A stretch of DNA of 64,000 bases from Pyrrhosoma nymphula (taxonomy: Eukaryota; Arthropoda; Insecta; Odonata; Coenagrionidae). The number at the start of each line of letters is the position of its first letter. Within the stretch, counting starts at the first letter, position 1. Both the position numbers and the translations under genes were made by a program. The notes under the pieces were generated by a model. That model did no database searches, was not told the DNA's origin, and worked only from the letters and a program-made list of their open reading frames with translations. Location: NCBI GenBank assembly GCA_963573305.1, contig OY754329.1, positions 61,811,084-61,875,083 on the forward strand, read 5' to 3'. Positions 12,301-27,300 of this stretch are shown in pieces.

Positions 12301-15300
12301 ACATTCCTAATGTTTAGCTGCATATTTACCAATTTTAAATGGAGCTCTACTGTTATTTTTAACGCAGTAAGTTTGTAAAGGAAACTCCGAACTAATATGA
12401 TGCTTTTTATACTATAGAACTTAATATTAACAATAGAATTTTGTTCAAAAGCTGTAAGTGCACTGTAAAACTAATGTAATTCATTTCTGATTTTACATAT
12501 CTTGAGAGTGCAGAAACAACTTTTTTAGCACAACCATTGCAAAAACAATAGTTGACCACAACTGTATGCCGTAATGGGCTACCCATGTGGAAAGGGGCGA
12601 AGATTATCTCTGTCCAGTGGCAGAGGAAAGGGTCCAGTAGCCTGCTAGAACCGGTCCCAAGTTGAGGAAATACATACCTGAGCTATTCCTCGCCACTCAA
12701 GAGCTCCGTACAGGGGGTGCAAAGAAATTTTAGAAATGCTTCATGAGGGGAGAAGCTTTTTCCAACGTGAGACACCAGCACAAAAGGGTTAAGGGATGTC
12801 TTTTGTGGCAGAGCAAGAAATTGTTTTTACCCAAGAAAGCTACTCCACTCACATTTCATTGCCTTCTATTCCCAGCCAAAACTCTAATTAGGCTACCTAT
12901 AAACTTATAGTTAGTGCTTTAAAATGAATTATCTTAGTTATAAATGTCAGCTCAATCTTCCTTATCACATATAACAAATTTTATTCTAGTAAATTTTGAT
13001 GATGCTTACACATTTTATTTACTAATTATAGTAATCCTTTAATTTCACAGGTCATGTGAATATGCCTCTCCTTGCTACCCAATTGAAATTCCTCCAAATG
13101 ATCCACGAGTGAAACACAGGCGTTGCATTGATTTCATTCGAAGCAGTGCAATATGTGGATCTGGCCACACCTCAGTCCTATTTGATAAAGTTCTACCAAG
13201 GGAGCAGATCAACCAGTTGACATCATATATTGATGCATCACAGGTGAGAGCCAACTGAAAGGAGAGTCCGCAAACAGTGAAGTGGACATTAAATTATGTT
13301 TTCCCATGGAGTTTCCTGGTCTAAGCCAAAGGGGAAGCTGTCATGTTGGATAACAATAAGCTGAATGTTTTCTCTGAGTCCAGGCAATAATAGGGATCCC
13401 TGGGCAAATCAGTCAGAAGTGAAAAAAAACTTGGGATACAGTACAGCTTCTGGGTGGCGTGGGAGATGCCTTGAGAAATATCCCCTTTAGGGACAGAGTC
13501 TTTTCTTGCAAATTGAAGTCATAATGCAGAGCATAACATGCAGTGATTCTGCTTAAATAACCTATCCAAGCATGATAAAGGTATTCCAAAACCTATAATG
13601 GTACCATTCAGTCAAAAGCTGTAGGTGGGTGGCCCTGTAGCCTAGGTGGCCTTATTGATGATTGATACTTCATTGAATGCCAATACCTACATACTAATGC
13701 CTCAACTAGTTATCAAGATTATGTCATATTCAAGGACCTTCTTCTTCTAGAGCATCTTCTCAAATTCTTTATAGTCTTACTTTGCAAAATTATAGCAATG
13801 AATAAGCGAGTAGTTTTTCAATCTATTTGTCCATTCTTTTATTCACCATGAAGAATGACATTCTCTTTTGCTAATCATGCAGGGTCATGTATAAAATAAA
13901 GAATTCAACATAGATATCTACACATACAGTTCAACTTACATTTTGGACTTTTATATGTATTTTTTATTCTTGATTTGAATAACTTGTCATTAATTTTTTT
14001 GGAAATCCAAATTTGAGTCTAATCAAATGCTTTCTTGAATTTCAGGTTTCCCTATATTAATCTATAGTTATCAGCAACCTTTCTGCAATTTATCGTATGA
14101 TTTTTGACTTGCTTGATTTTAAATGTCTCATATGGAAAGTAAAATGTATAGGTAAATGGCTCTAAAATTTGTATCAGATTTGGATTTATATATCCTAGTT
14201 TGACAAAATAAAAATTCTTAGTTCTACTTTGTTGGTGGTAACCTAATCCAAGTATTTTTGTATTGTTCCAAGTTACTATCAATTAAAATCAAGCATGACT
14301 ATAATGTATACTATACACCTGTTTTGCTTTAAAGCCACGGTGAAGAGGATAGGTAGATAATACAATTTACTTCCTTGTCTCGATTTTAAGTAATAAAAGG
14401 CTCTCACTTTGATTTTAAAAAACCATCAGTATAGAGTCCATCAGTTTTTAAGTACACCAGTTCAGAATTGTGAACAGATTACATTATTGAAGAAAATCAT
14501 AAATGGAGAAGCCTACTCCAGTGACAAGTTAAGTGAAAAACCTTGGCTGCTGAAATATGTTGTAACCTACCTTTCTCCTTCTTTTAATGAACGGTGGTCC
14601 TGCTTAAATTTACTTGCGATGTTTAGTAGTCCAGCGATTTCCCCCGTCTTGCACTACTGGAGCCGATGTCAAGTGGTGAATGGCGGCACTGGGTTGTCTT
14701 CCTCAGTGATCCTCGCTCTCTCCCTGCCGTCGGTTAGGTCATCTTCACCCGTTGGATGTCCTCACTCGTCCTTTTTTTCACGTACACCTTTTAAAATTAT
14801 ACTCTTCCTCTTCACCAAGTTGCCCTTCTCCCAAAAAACGTCCTCTCCCCCCTCACATAAGCCAACAACAACCACACTTCTCTCCCTAACTCCCACAAGT
14901 TCCTCACGTATTGTTGGTCCCCATTATTTTGCCGGGTGTACTGCCAACCCTTTGGCGTGTAACAGATGGGGTACCAACTGTATCATTACAATGTAATGGC
15001 CATCTGTACCAATGCACAATCAATCATGCCAGACTATAAGGGAAAAAATCCTTGCAAAAATCCTTCCTTGCAAATGAGCCCTCTAAAATGAACCTTGAAA
15101 CTTTAAACTTACCTATTTTGTTTCTTCTGTCCATTTTTTTTAGGTATATGGGTTTACTGAAGATTTGGCAGAAGATTTGCGTGACTTTAGGGATGAGTGG
15201 GGTTTGATGAGGACTGGGGTCACAAGTCGAAGAGGGGGGAAACCCCTTCTACCATTTGCTGGTAATCAACCAATGGATTGTCGGAGGGATCCAACGGAGA

Positions 15301-18300
15301 GTAATATTGGCTGCTTCCTTGCAGGAGACATCCGTGCTAATGAACAAGTGAGGAACACTTATGATTTAATCGTATTAGTTTTTTTTTTATGCGATAAAGT
15401 ATGATACCACGTATCTTACTACATTATTACCACATGATACCTGCTACTTCTCAGCTACATGTTTCATTTTTAGGCACCTTAAAACATCACCTCATGCTAA
15501 TGTATAGGAAGTCATTTTTTAATATCTATGTAAATACATATTGCTTTATCAGTTACTGTCTTCATTTGAATTTAAGATTTCTTTTCTGAAAAGTCAGATA
15601 CACATTTTTCATTGTTTGTGTGATTATTGTGTGTGTAAGCATGAGTCAACAATAATTTGATTGCCCCTATATCAACCTTTGCATATAATTAAATAATATA
15701 TGTATATTTAATTGGAGTGGAGTAAATAAGGAATTTTCATTTTGAATTAAAATATTCAGATTTTTAAAAGAATATTCCAATCAAATTGGAAATAATTTGG
15801 GAAAATGTTCAAAGATCAAATCAAACTAGCCAGCTTCATATATGAATTAAATATGTATGCTTTTGCAGAGATTAGGTAATAAAAGTTTAAAATCCTGAGG
15901 CAGCCATTCAAAGAAGCATCCAGCAGATTTGAATCACTTTAATATTTTAGTAACAAATTAAATCACTCTTAATTTGAGTCAATATCATTCAATTTTAAGG
16001 ATTTTGTTCCACTCTGTATTTAGTTTTGAACATAATAAAATAAATGTGGAAGTTTTTAGAAAATATCTTTTTCTGTATCTTAGATTCAAATTGAAATTTT
16101 TATAAACAGTTGCTGGGACTAGAATCAGTAGTTGAATGAAGGGTAGGAACTTTGCTTTTTAGAGGTGTGAGTTTTTTATGCCCTTGTAGGTTTATTTTCG
16201 ATTCAAGGATTTATGACCCTAATTTTCAACAATATCATACTTGATAATACTTCTTTGAAAAGTGTAGTTCACTGATTGAATTTCTATGCGTAAACAGGTT
16301 GCACTCCTAGCCATGCACACACTATGGCTCAGGGAGCACAATCGCCTAGCAACAGAACTCAGGCATCACAACCCATCATGGGATGGAGAGACTATATACC
16401 AGGAGGCCAGGAAAATTGTGGGTGCCACCATGCAGCATATCACTTACACCCACTGGCTGCCCCATATTGTTGGACCAAGTGGAATGGATTTGTTAGGGCC
16501 TTACAGAGGCTATGACCCGATGACAGAGGCCGCAATATCAAATGTTTTTGCTACTGCTGCATTACGTTTTGGGCACTCCCTCATAAATCCGGTGCTCGAG
16601 AGGCTTGACAACAACTTCATGCCCATCCCGGAGGGTCCACTCCCGCTTCACAAAGCATTCTTCTCACCATGGCGACTGGTGGAGGAAGGCGGAGTGGATC
16701 CCTTGATGAGGGGCATGTTCTCAGTCCCAGCTAAGCTGAAAACTCCCCACCAAACACTCAACTCGGAGCTGACAGAGCGGCTGTTTGAGGTGGGTTGACA
16801 TAGTTTGTATGTACATATGTTATATCCTCAGTGATAGTAGCCACCTTTTTCCTCTTATTTGTAAAGCTGAAGCCAGTAGTTTCAAGTTGCTTCTGGATTT
16901 CACTCCCAGCCATAATCGGTAACTTGCTAGAGTTTATTCTTCCTCCAAAATGGGATAGAGAGAAGTCAGTTCATTAGTAGGAACTGCTGTGGTTCAGCAA
17001 GTGAGTTTGTCACCAATGATAATATTTGTTATATTATCTGTGATTTACTTCCAGCTGGTGGTTCAGGTAAAAATAAATGCTTTCAATGGTTCCAAGAACT
17101 TATTGTATTGATCCTTCATTGGTTTTAGAAATAATTGTATTTATTCTGTAATATACTTATTATATTGCTACATTTAGAAGCTGAATTACCTCTATTCAGA
17201 CGTACTTATTATTATTTTCAAATATCTTTGTGACTGAGAAGTGGGCCTAAGTTTTTTGGGGGTTAGGGAAGAGAAAATCTCCTGGCCCGTGACTTGGCGA
17301 AAACCAGCTAGAATGCAGTAGGCAGAGCCTAGCCCCTTGGAAATTCAGTCCTTCCCAGTACCTACCTCCCAGTCCCTCTGTCATGTAAACTTCGTGAATC
17401 TGCTTGCTGTGTGGCCAAATCTCCGTTGCCTTCGTTTGTTTGGTGATCTTCCTTCGACCTAATCTTTTACCCACATTTCCCTTTTAACACTAGAAGGACG
17501 GAATGGGTCATTTTGACCCATAATACATGTTCAAAATCAAATTGAACTACTTATTTCTGATTAGATTCTTTTTTAATTTTGTGACTTTGTGCTTTTTGGC
17601 TTATATTTTACTAATATGGAAATAAAATTTCGTACTTGTTGCTACATTTTTTAATTGATGTTATACCTTGAAGGACGGCTATGGGTCATTTTGACCCATT
17701 ACCTACTTCTTTCTGTATCAGAGTCAAGTTTTCTCACCATTTTCTTCTCTTATAGGTCACTGATATTTATTTACATCAACTAAAATATATCAGTGCACAA
17801 TTTGATTGGTACTTATAAAGCCATTATATTTCATTTGAATGCCATTCGTCAATAGCGGAGCTCTCCTGGTTGCGGCTTATTAAAATTACGAACATATTTT
17901 ACTTTCAAATCGTCTTTGAATTTGACTTATAATTGAAATCGTCAGAGGAATAGGATTTAAAATGTCACTTTCATTTTGCCATTGTATACATTATTATCGT
18001 ATTCATAATTAAAATATGTAGCATAAAATACAGCAGATCGATGATAGGAATGCTTTCAGCATTGCTTCCATTCCCAGAAGGATAGGTTTCAGTGGCCAGT
18101 GGTGTGACAATGGAAAAGGGTAGTCCTGACCATCACTCGAAAAATTGTTTTGACCTCTCGATAGAGATACGCACATTTGCCCAGACCTTTTTTGATGCCA
18201 AAGTGTTGGCACACTACTTCTGAAAGCCGTCTAGAGGATGCATCGTTCTCAAGTTGTAAAATCATCACTGAATCCCCTATTCTTTAGCTTTAGGGAAATC

Positions 18301-21300
18301 ACTCCTTGGGATGCAAAAGAGAGAAGGAAAGAGTTTTTGGCTCTTATGAGAGCAGAAAAGCCTATTGCTTTTGCCCTCCTAGAATTAGTGGGTACATTTT
18401 CTGACGCCAAAAACTCACCAAACCTTCCATATGCTTTCTTTCTGTCGTCGGCTCCTTTTATCGCAGGTGGCCGTGTAATAGATCCCTATCGTAGTTGCTG
18501 GCGGCGAGCGTCGCTTACATACTCCTAGGACTGGAGGGTTTTTACCGGAATGGAATGTGGCTACCAGGCGGATAGCAGAAGTGACAAATAGCAAATAAAA
18601 AATAGCAAGATGGAAGTGACGAATAGTAAAATAAGTAGAAAGAAGTATATTCTAAGATTGGTTGAAGAAGTGGTGGAGATGCTAATGGGAACGAAACCTC
18701 ATCTTCCCGGGAAACACATGCTACTATCCAAAGGGTCAGAAAAGAAAAGAACGTCAAATTTTGAAAAATTGCACAAAGAAAACTGCAATGTATGTCCTCA
18801 ATGCAATAGAAGTGTTTGCGGAAACTGTGCTGAAAAAATACCTATATGTGTAAGTTGTGCAAAAAAGTGATCTTATATCTTTCAAATATATGCACATGTA
18901 TATGTCTGTGCATGGTTGTGATTTTTATGTATATTTTTTATTTGAAAAAGGTTTAGTAAGACTAATATTTATCAAATAAAAAGATATTTATCTAAATATT
19001 CATAATTTTCAGCCAAGTGTCTTTATTTTCAAACTTTTATGCTTGAGAATAGCTTAAGATTAGCGCTGCTGAAGAGGATCAACTGAAATAATTTTATTAT
19101 AAACAATTAATTACTAAAAATAATTTTTTATACTAATAATGAGTAGATAAGGCTTTCATAATGTCATTAAAAAAAATCTTCACTCAATCATGGCAATAGT
19201 CAGAAATCAACGAAATGACATTCTGTTTGGAATCATTTTAATCAGCTTATTTCAAAGAAAATTAGTTTTTGTTTGTTTTTTATTATTATTTATGAAATAA
19301 AATATTAACTTTTGTTTTCAAAAGTCCACTTCTGAGTCATTAACCTTCCTTATGACCCATTCCTTCAAAAACCCTTGACACTGGTCAAGATAAGAAGTCC
19401 ATTTGTGGAGGGGAGTGGGATGAAAAGGTGTAAACCTCTCGACTGCGGCACCGGCCGAGCAACTCTCCTGCTCTTCCTAATGGGTCACATTGTTAACCCG
19501 TCGTGTAATGTCACAAAGAATGCCTACAAGAGGCAGTTTTTTGTTTCCATTTAAATCCAAAGTTGTGTATGTACATGGCAACGTAGAGTCCAATTTTTCT
19601 CTCTCCCCCCCCACCCCAACTCCCTGGTGCCGGTGAGTCCACCTCCCTGCTACAAAGCCCCTCAAACCATTCCGAGCATGGACTAAGGGTCAGTCGCAAA
19701 GATATTTGAAAACAGTAATAGATGAGTTCAATGTATTTCAATTAGAAGGCCTGGAAGACATGAGCAATGACATGATTTCACTGGGTGATTTAAAGAATAA
19801 AAAGCAGAAAAAATGAAACATGGAGTTCAGCATATGTCCACAACTGATGATAATCATGAAATAATCCAATGATTATTCAGAATAATGTTTCTCATTTTCT
19901 GTGATTTCATACATTTCATAGGGATAAGCTTTCATAGGGTTTTTTAGCAAATATGTTTAGCTAATTGTATACCTACACATTATTTCCATCCAAGTAATGA
20001 AATATTATTTTAGTGAGTCATGCCTAGAGATATGTATGTAATAGTATTTCCTGCTGCAAATTTGAAATCAATGAGATTTATGTACATACATTTTCATTGC
20101 AAAATTCAAACAGACAATTGGCTTTCAGCAGAGTGCCATGATATATTTACATTTTTGAGATGAATACCCTATTGCTTTAGTGTTATTTTTTACTTAATCT
20201 TTTATATCTAAATCATACCATACCAGCATTTTGAGGCTTGGAGCACCAAGAGAAAGTATGGTGACATTGGGAGTCCTTGGAAAATTGAACTACTTTCAAA
20301 CAAACTTAAAACAAATCTAAGAAATAGTCATAACGCTTTATATAGTGTATCTTTAGAAGAAAAAAATCACTTACAATCAAAATGCCACTGCATGTTTTGA
20401 TTAAATATTAGTCAGCGAGTAGGCATGTGCAATAAGGTCTTGCCCAAATTTGAACCCAGAATTCTTCAATCCCTTTGTGAATCCCCTACACACTACACCT
20501 ATGCCACCACATCTCTAATATATGTAATAACAGAGTCAAACAAATACCATACCAAGTCAGTGAAACAATGCATATGTGATTGAATTTTAATGCCAGTTGA
20601 GTTGTATAAATAATATTTTCTGAAAGATTATGAGTTTTCCTGAAAGTGGAGCATTCTTTGTTGTTATTTTATCAAGCTTTTTAGTGATAATGCTTTGGAG
20701 AAAACAGCATAAGAAGTACTAAATATAAAGTTCACGCCAAGCTGTATTGATCAATTTTTTCGCTATTTCAGGTGGCCCATGAAGTTGCTCTGGATTTGGC
20801 TGCAATCAATGTCCAAAGGGGCCGAGATCATGGATTGCCAGGGTATAATGAATACAGAGAATTTTGCAACTTGAATGTTGCAAGAACATTTGATGATCTA
20901 GAGAATGACATTCGGAATGTCAAGTTGAGGGAAAAGCTAAAACACTTATATGGGCATCCAGGTATTTATAATAAGAATCAATGTTGTCCACTCTAAGGAG
21001 CTCTGCATGATATTATCTCCTTTTCCATATTTCTTTCTTAATTTATTAAGTATTTCAATGCTTATTGTGTAAGTACTTAATATTGATTATAATTATAATC
21101 TTAAGTCTGTCTCACTGCAATTTTGTACACTTTTGTAAAGATTTTTACAATTATGTTTTCTGCATTAAAGTGCTGCTTAAAATATTTGTTATCATGTCTT
21201 ATTGATTTCACTCATTGCTTTTACTAACAGGAAATGTAGATGTCTGGGTTGGAGGAATCTTAGAAGATCCAGTCCCTGGTGGAAAGGTGGGGCCGCTATT

Positions 21301-24300
21301 TCAATGTCTATTGGTCGAACAGTTCCGTCGACTAAGAGATGGAGACAGGTAACATTTTGTTGTTCATCTCAAATAAGCTAATATGTAAATTGTTTATTAC
21401 AGATAATTAAGCCACAATATTTCACTGGTAAAAATTGCAACACCAGTCATTTGGCATGCCACTGTATGAAATATTTTAGCTGTTTTATTGCATGCCTTCA
21501 AGAAGTCCTTTTCTCATGGCCAATCTTTCAGCATTCTTAAAATTCATTGCTTAAAATGCTCAAGCAATTTTGACATTTGTAAAATACCACCTGTATGGGT
21601 GTAGATACTACCCAGATAAAAATTTTGCTTTCCATAACCTTTCCATAGTGAATGGAAAGTAAACGGAAAGGAACTTTGTTTTCCAATTCCGTTCCATTGC
21701 TTTCTGGTTGGCTTGCCTTGTGGAGGGTTGCTTTCCGTTTCCTCTCCATTTCTTTTCCCCCTATCCGGTTGCTTTCCGATTCTTTTCCTCTGGACTTAGA
21801 TATTTTCCTCTACCTGACAGTGGTGGATCCAGGGGTGGGGGGAGCAAAGGGGGCAAATGTCCCCCCTCCTGTGACAAAAAAACACTTATGTAGTTCTTCC
21901 ACAAGAAAAACACATAGTATATCCATTGGGGATATCATACCCCCTACCCCTCCAACCCTGGTGATATGGCATATTAGCAGATATTTGGGTTGCTGGGTTG
22001 CTTTCCGATTCTTTTCCTCTGCTTTTTGCGTGTGATTCTTCAGTATGAATTAATAAATTTATACTCTGGAACATAACCCTACTGTCGAAAAAGAAACATT
22101 TGAATTGTAACTGCATGCATGGGTATACCACACACATAACATGAAAGCTGGATTCCAGCCTGGATTTTGGCTTGATTCAGGGGCTTCATTTCAGCTGGAA
22201 ATAGCTAGCTTGATTTCAGCTTGATTTCGGCTTGATTCAGGGGCTTGATTTCAGCTGGAATTGGCAAACTTGATTGTATCAAGCTTTATATACGTATAAC
22301 TTCATTTCAGTTGCCTGTGGCAAGCTTGATTTCCACTCGATTTTTACTTAAATAAATGTCTCACGTAATTCAAGCTGGAATCTTAGGCTTAATTCTGGCT
22401 TAAAGCACCAAGTTTTATTTCTGCTGGCTTATGGCTTTTGTTTGCATGTATGATAAAAAACGTATGTTCAAATATGTATGTATACGCACATATTTGATTT
22501 TAAGACATAACCATGAAGTCCAATGCTCACTAACAAATAAAGAAGTATGTATGTATGTACCTATTTAGGTATTATTTCATAAAGAAATTAAGTTAAACTG
22601 ATAGCAGCATAGTGTACTTGCCATATTAGCTTGAACTTAGTGCAATTTTTTTTCTCCAACAGATACCTTTGATAGTCATGTACACAATGTATTTGAGTAA
22701 ATAGCAAGCAAGAGTAAATAGCAGAACTTGGTGGCACTCACCAGTGGAAATTTAGAGGCTACTGAGGGTGAATTTTAGCATTGATGAGTGGGTGAAAGTA
22801 CTGTCAAACTGCCACTGAGACTTATAGGGGAAAAATTGGTCACTTTATCCCACATCACTTTTATACTTTGCTTTCTTATGCATCGTGCTCTTCACAAGCG
22901 AGTGCCACCAAAGTTTTGCTTTGCCTATACTTGCACTTTACAAAACAAATTCTGCATTGATTGTCTCCTCAAGCATTTCAGTGTGTCAATTGAATATTGC
23001 CACATTGTAAATTAATAGGGTGTTCACGTTATAATGCTACATTACAGAAATACAGTGGAAGAGTGCCTTGTGGAGTAAATTAAAATTGGGTGAAATTTAA
23101 AAGAAAAAATAACATGGTCTTCTCTTTTTTTCTAAATTTCAATTCAATTACTTTGGGTGGCACTGTATTTGGGGTCACATTATATTATAATAAAGTCACA
23201 GTCTTCCTTTTGGATTCCTAAATACTAATCTAAAATGTGGCTTTCTCATTAACCATTCTTGTAGATTCTGGTACGAAAACCCAGCAGTATTCAAGCCAGA
23301 GCAACTGTTGCAAATCAAGCAGTCTAGCCTGGCCCGAATTATCTGTGATAATGGAGACAACATAACAGAAGTGAATAAGGATGTCTTCATTTTACCAAAG
23401 CACCAAAATCCACATTTTGTTCAGTGCCAAACTCTGCCAGAAATCGATTTAAGATTTTGGACTGAATGTTGTGATGGTAAGGAAAATCCAACTTGTGACC
23501 TTCCTATATTTTAAATCAAGTATAGATATGTAGTAGACATGTTCGTGTAATCAGAATTACCTCCTCCTTTTGTTAAGTGTAATATGTGAAATCACTTCGT
23601 CTTCACCAAAATTTTGCAGAATTTACAGTGTGGAATGAGAGATCAAAGTTTAAAGAAAAAATGGGAAAATGTACACCATGACACTCATGAATACCTACAT
23701 ATTTAGAATGTGACTAGTATTCATATTTACCATTCGAGTCTTCGATGTCAATGAAGTATGTGAAGGTACTGGTGAATGCTATGAAATGTGTAGTAAAAAA
23801 TTAGTGTTAGCGTACCAGAGTTGGAATAAGAAGTAGCAATGGCAATGGATGGATTTGAAGCTACACTTCTGTAGGACCTTTTATATTAATCTATTATTGT
23901 CTTAAATCATAGAGAAAAGGACCATCCAAGTTATACCTTGAATTACACCTTTTACCTGCAGTATTATATGCCTCTCTCTAGAGCAAAACCAAAGCCGTAT
24001 TTTTTAAACAAACTATACCTATTCATTTACTGCTGTGAACAATAAATAAAATATCAATTGTGGAATGTGGAATGACACCTGTAAATATTTAACAATGTTA
24101 AGAACCACTTATCTAGTAAAATACTATGTTATTCACCTTTTTGTTACACTTTGTGACTTTTTTCTGCCTTAATACTTTATAAATGAATGTTAATATGAGT
24201 AACTTAGAATTTACTTGTTATCCTCAATTTTTACTTGGAGACATCCATGTAAATTATATTTCTTATAAAAATATTTTTGTCAATCATGTTGTTCAATGAG

Positions 24301-27300
24301 GCATGATCATTATGTAACCTAATGCACAATTCTTGCCTTTTATTTTCTTTGTCTCTCCAAGTAATTTTAGAACAGGAAGTTTAACAAACAAAGCACTAGA
24401 GTCATCAAATGTGTTTACTATCTCATTATCGAATATTAGCATAAATGTAATGTAAATATTTCAAAATACATAGTAATTGTCATAACTTTTATAAATTGAG
24501 AAATTTATTTATATAGAAGTTCATTCTTTTCACAGATTAGATACCTTAAGAACTTATTTTATGTTTGTGAACTAGTTAAGTATCATGTTTTACACGACAC
24601 CATTCTTACTTGAAATCATTTAACAAACATTCTTCTCTGAATAGTATACCAGTGTAATGGCCTTAGATATTTGATTGGCGCATATTTATTACTACTGAGT
24701 TCCATTTGAAATTTCATATGTATTCAAATGGTATAATGAACCTTAAATAAGTACCTGTAATAAGAATAGTAGGCGATTATCAGTATTTCAAAAATAGCTT
24801 TATAGAGCCAATGAAATGGCAATCTTAAGTTTTATATCAGTCAATTAATGTATTTATAAATTTCATCTCTAAGGTTGATTTATTCTGGAGGTTTTAACCT
24901 TTAGGATGCCATGTATCATCTCTTAGTTAAGATGAGCCATTGATGGAAAATAAAGCATTCTTCTTTACTGTTTCAATCCCTATAATAATTCAAGACCATA
25001 TCATCCCAGGAAGTGAAGAGAGGAAGCTGAAATGCAAAATATATTTAGAATAAGTTTGACAGTAAAAATTCCATTAGTTTTGGTATTCTCTAAATAGTGT
25101 AAACAAGAATTTTTCTTTCAGGTTGTGTTGATGGAAAATACAAAAGTTTTGGCGGAACAATTTCGGGACGTCAGCGTCGTGCTGCTCAGTACTCATTTCC
25201 TAGTGATAGGCCAAAACTAAATGCTCATGTAATTCACTCACACTCATACTCAAATGTGACCGACAAAACATCATTTGACCCCCCTGTAGGGGATTTGGAC
25301 ACTAGGGGAAGTGTGAGGGAGAATATGACTTTGATGGATGTGAATGATGAAAGGATCGAAGGACTGGAGAGCATGTTGGAAGATTTCAAGAAAGAGATGA
25401 AACAACTCAAGAAGAAGATCCGAAGACTTGAGGTGCAATGCAAGGCAGAAATTCTGGCAGCAACTAAAATATGTGTGGAAGAAGGAGGAGCCATTAGAAA
25501 GCACGGACAAACTTGGATTACCAATGGCTGCACTCGATGTTCTTGCAAGGTAAAGAATAAAATCAGATCATTGTTCACCTGATAATTTTGTGGTGAAGTT
25601 TGCAATTGCAACACTATCACACATCCTACACCCTGATCCTTGCTACTGAACTCAGTTTCAAGTATCTTTGTGATCCAGAGGAAAGGAGGAAAGACATAAA
25701 CAGGCAAAGCCTGGTATCATTAAGTATAAGTCTTCAAGAACCAATCTGTTTACTTGGTGTTCCTCAGTACTGTATTATCAAAAGTCATAAAGATCTAGTT
25801 CGACTAGGTTAATCATAGAAATCAAACCAAAGAATAATGGTAAGCAGCCCTTACTTAAATAAACTTACCCTCTCTTGCAATGAGACCAGTGCATTTGAAA
25901 ATGTCTTCTCCTTCCTTCTGGGACTCTTCTGCTTCTGGAAGAAGACTTCATTTGTGGCAAACACATATGAGTCTTGGTCATTAAGATGTTTGAAATGGAT
26001 GATTGCATCACTGTTGATTCAACTAAAGCTATATCCAGTGTTAATATTACACTCTGACAATGATAAAATTATCAATGGTAATGCTGTAGCTAATATATAT
26101 TTCACCCCGCTACTAAGTATAGTGTCTACTGAATTTTGAGGTCAGACATTTTCTAGTCTTTTCTAGTCTGGACAATGCTAGAAGCTTATAAAATAATGAT
26201 AATACTTGTTGAGCACGTGACTATACATTCATACTCCATTGAGACTGCCTTTGCACAGTATTGGCACAGCTTTGATGAGCAAGAGGTCACTCAGATGAAC
26301 CTTACTGACACTGTCTCATGCTAAATACTGAGCTTATTTTAATGCATTAAGAATTAAAATATTAATTGAAATTTTTAATCAAATTTTCTGTTCATCATCC
26401 CTCCCATTTGATAGGGTAATGCATTATTGACACAAAACTATTTGCATGAGCAGATCCCCCTCCCTAATTTTCATCTCCATTTTTGAGAACTTAATTTCTA
26501 TCCTTCTCATACACGGAAATCTACATTAAATAAAGAAAATAGTGATTCACTTCCATTTAACCTCAATTTATGAATTCATGAACAAAAGACTGAAATTCCC
26601 TACATCCACTTAGCATATTTAATGCCTTCAAGTACTTGTTACTTTACATATCAAGGAGCTGATTAAGCTTGTCTTTCCTTCAGAGATAACAATTAAATTA
26701 AAATTGCCGGTCTTGATATCATTTTTCACACCATCTCTAATATGATCCTTGAAAGAATCTAGCAGATACATATTTTTAGATTAAGATTTATTTTTATTTA
26801 CTAGATATATTAATCCAATTTTGGATTTAAACAAAAGTAAAATATAATATTTAGTAATGTAAGTTGAACTGAAGGTGCAAAATAGAGTTTTACTTATAAT
26901 TATTGATTTGGTTCACACATTACTTTTAATCTCTGTTTTTTTTATTTGTGCCACTACCAAGTGAACGCATAAATCATGCCAAAATGGAATGAAAATCTCG
27001 GAATGAATATTCCGAGATTTTCATTCCATAATAACATTAATGTTATTGAAAATTTTGTTAGTGATCGATAATTAATTCCTAGTGTATCACTAATTTACGT
27101 CGTATTTGATGCTAAAAATGATATATAACGTAGCTTGAAATCTTTCAAAGTAAACCTATATAGTTCAAACGTGCAGAAAATATTCGAGACGTAGTTGTGT
27201 TGCAAATTGCATAATGTCTTTACCACGTTGTAATCAGGGTATAACAATATAATCACGATAAAAAATTATTGAGATGATTGCAAGTGTATAAAACTCTTGT

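Larger units (their letters stand above)
16790..20771. other. Intron 10, about 4 kb, with a piggyBac-like fossil
   Basis: The middle (17488 to about 19400) looks like a decayed piggyBac-like transposon. The flanks 16790-17480 and 19400-20771 show no recognisable feature beyond AT-rich sequence. Confidence 0.65.
21349..23264. other. Intron 12, repeat-rich
   Basis: It holds reiterated GCTTTCCGATTCTTTTCCTC sequence (near 21770 and 22000), a hAT-type repeat (from 21821) and a GATTTCAGCTGGAA minisatellite (22140-22400). The right part is AT-rich without recognised content. Confidence 0.7.

Noticed and set aside
14409..14996. 195-codon open reading frame inside peroxidasin intron 8
   Set aside because: Low-complexity Ser/Pro/Leu translation, no domain and no splice or promoter context. 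It looks like a chance ORF in GC-richer inserted DNA.
25234..25707. 157-codon ORF antisense to peroxidasin exon 14
   Set aside because: It is the shadow of the real coding exon; the sense strand carries conserved coiled-coil and VWC sequence.
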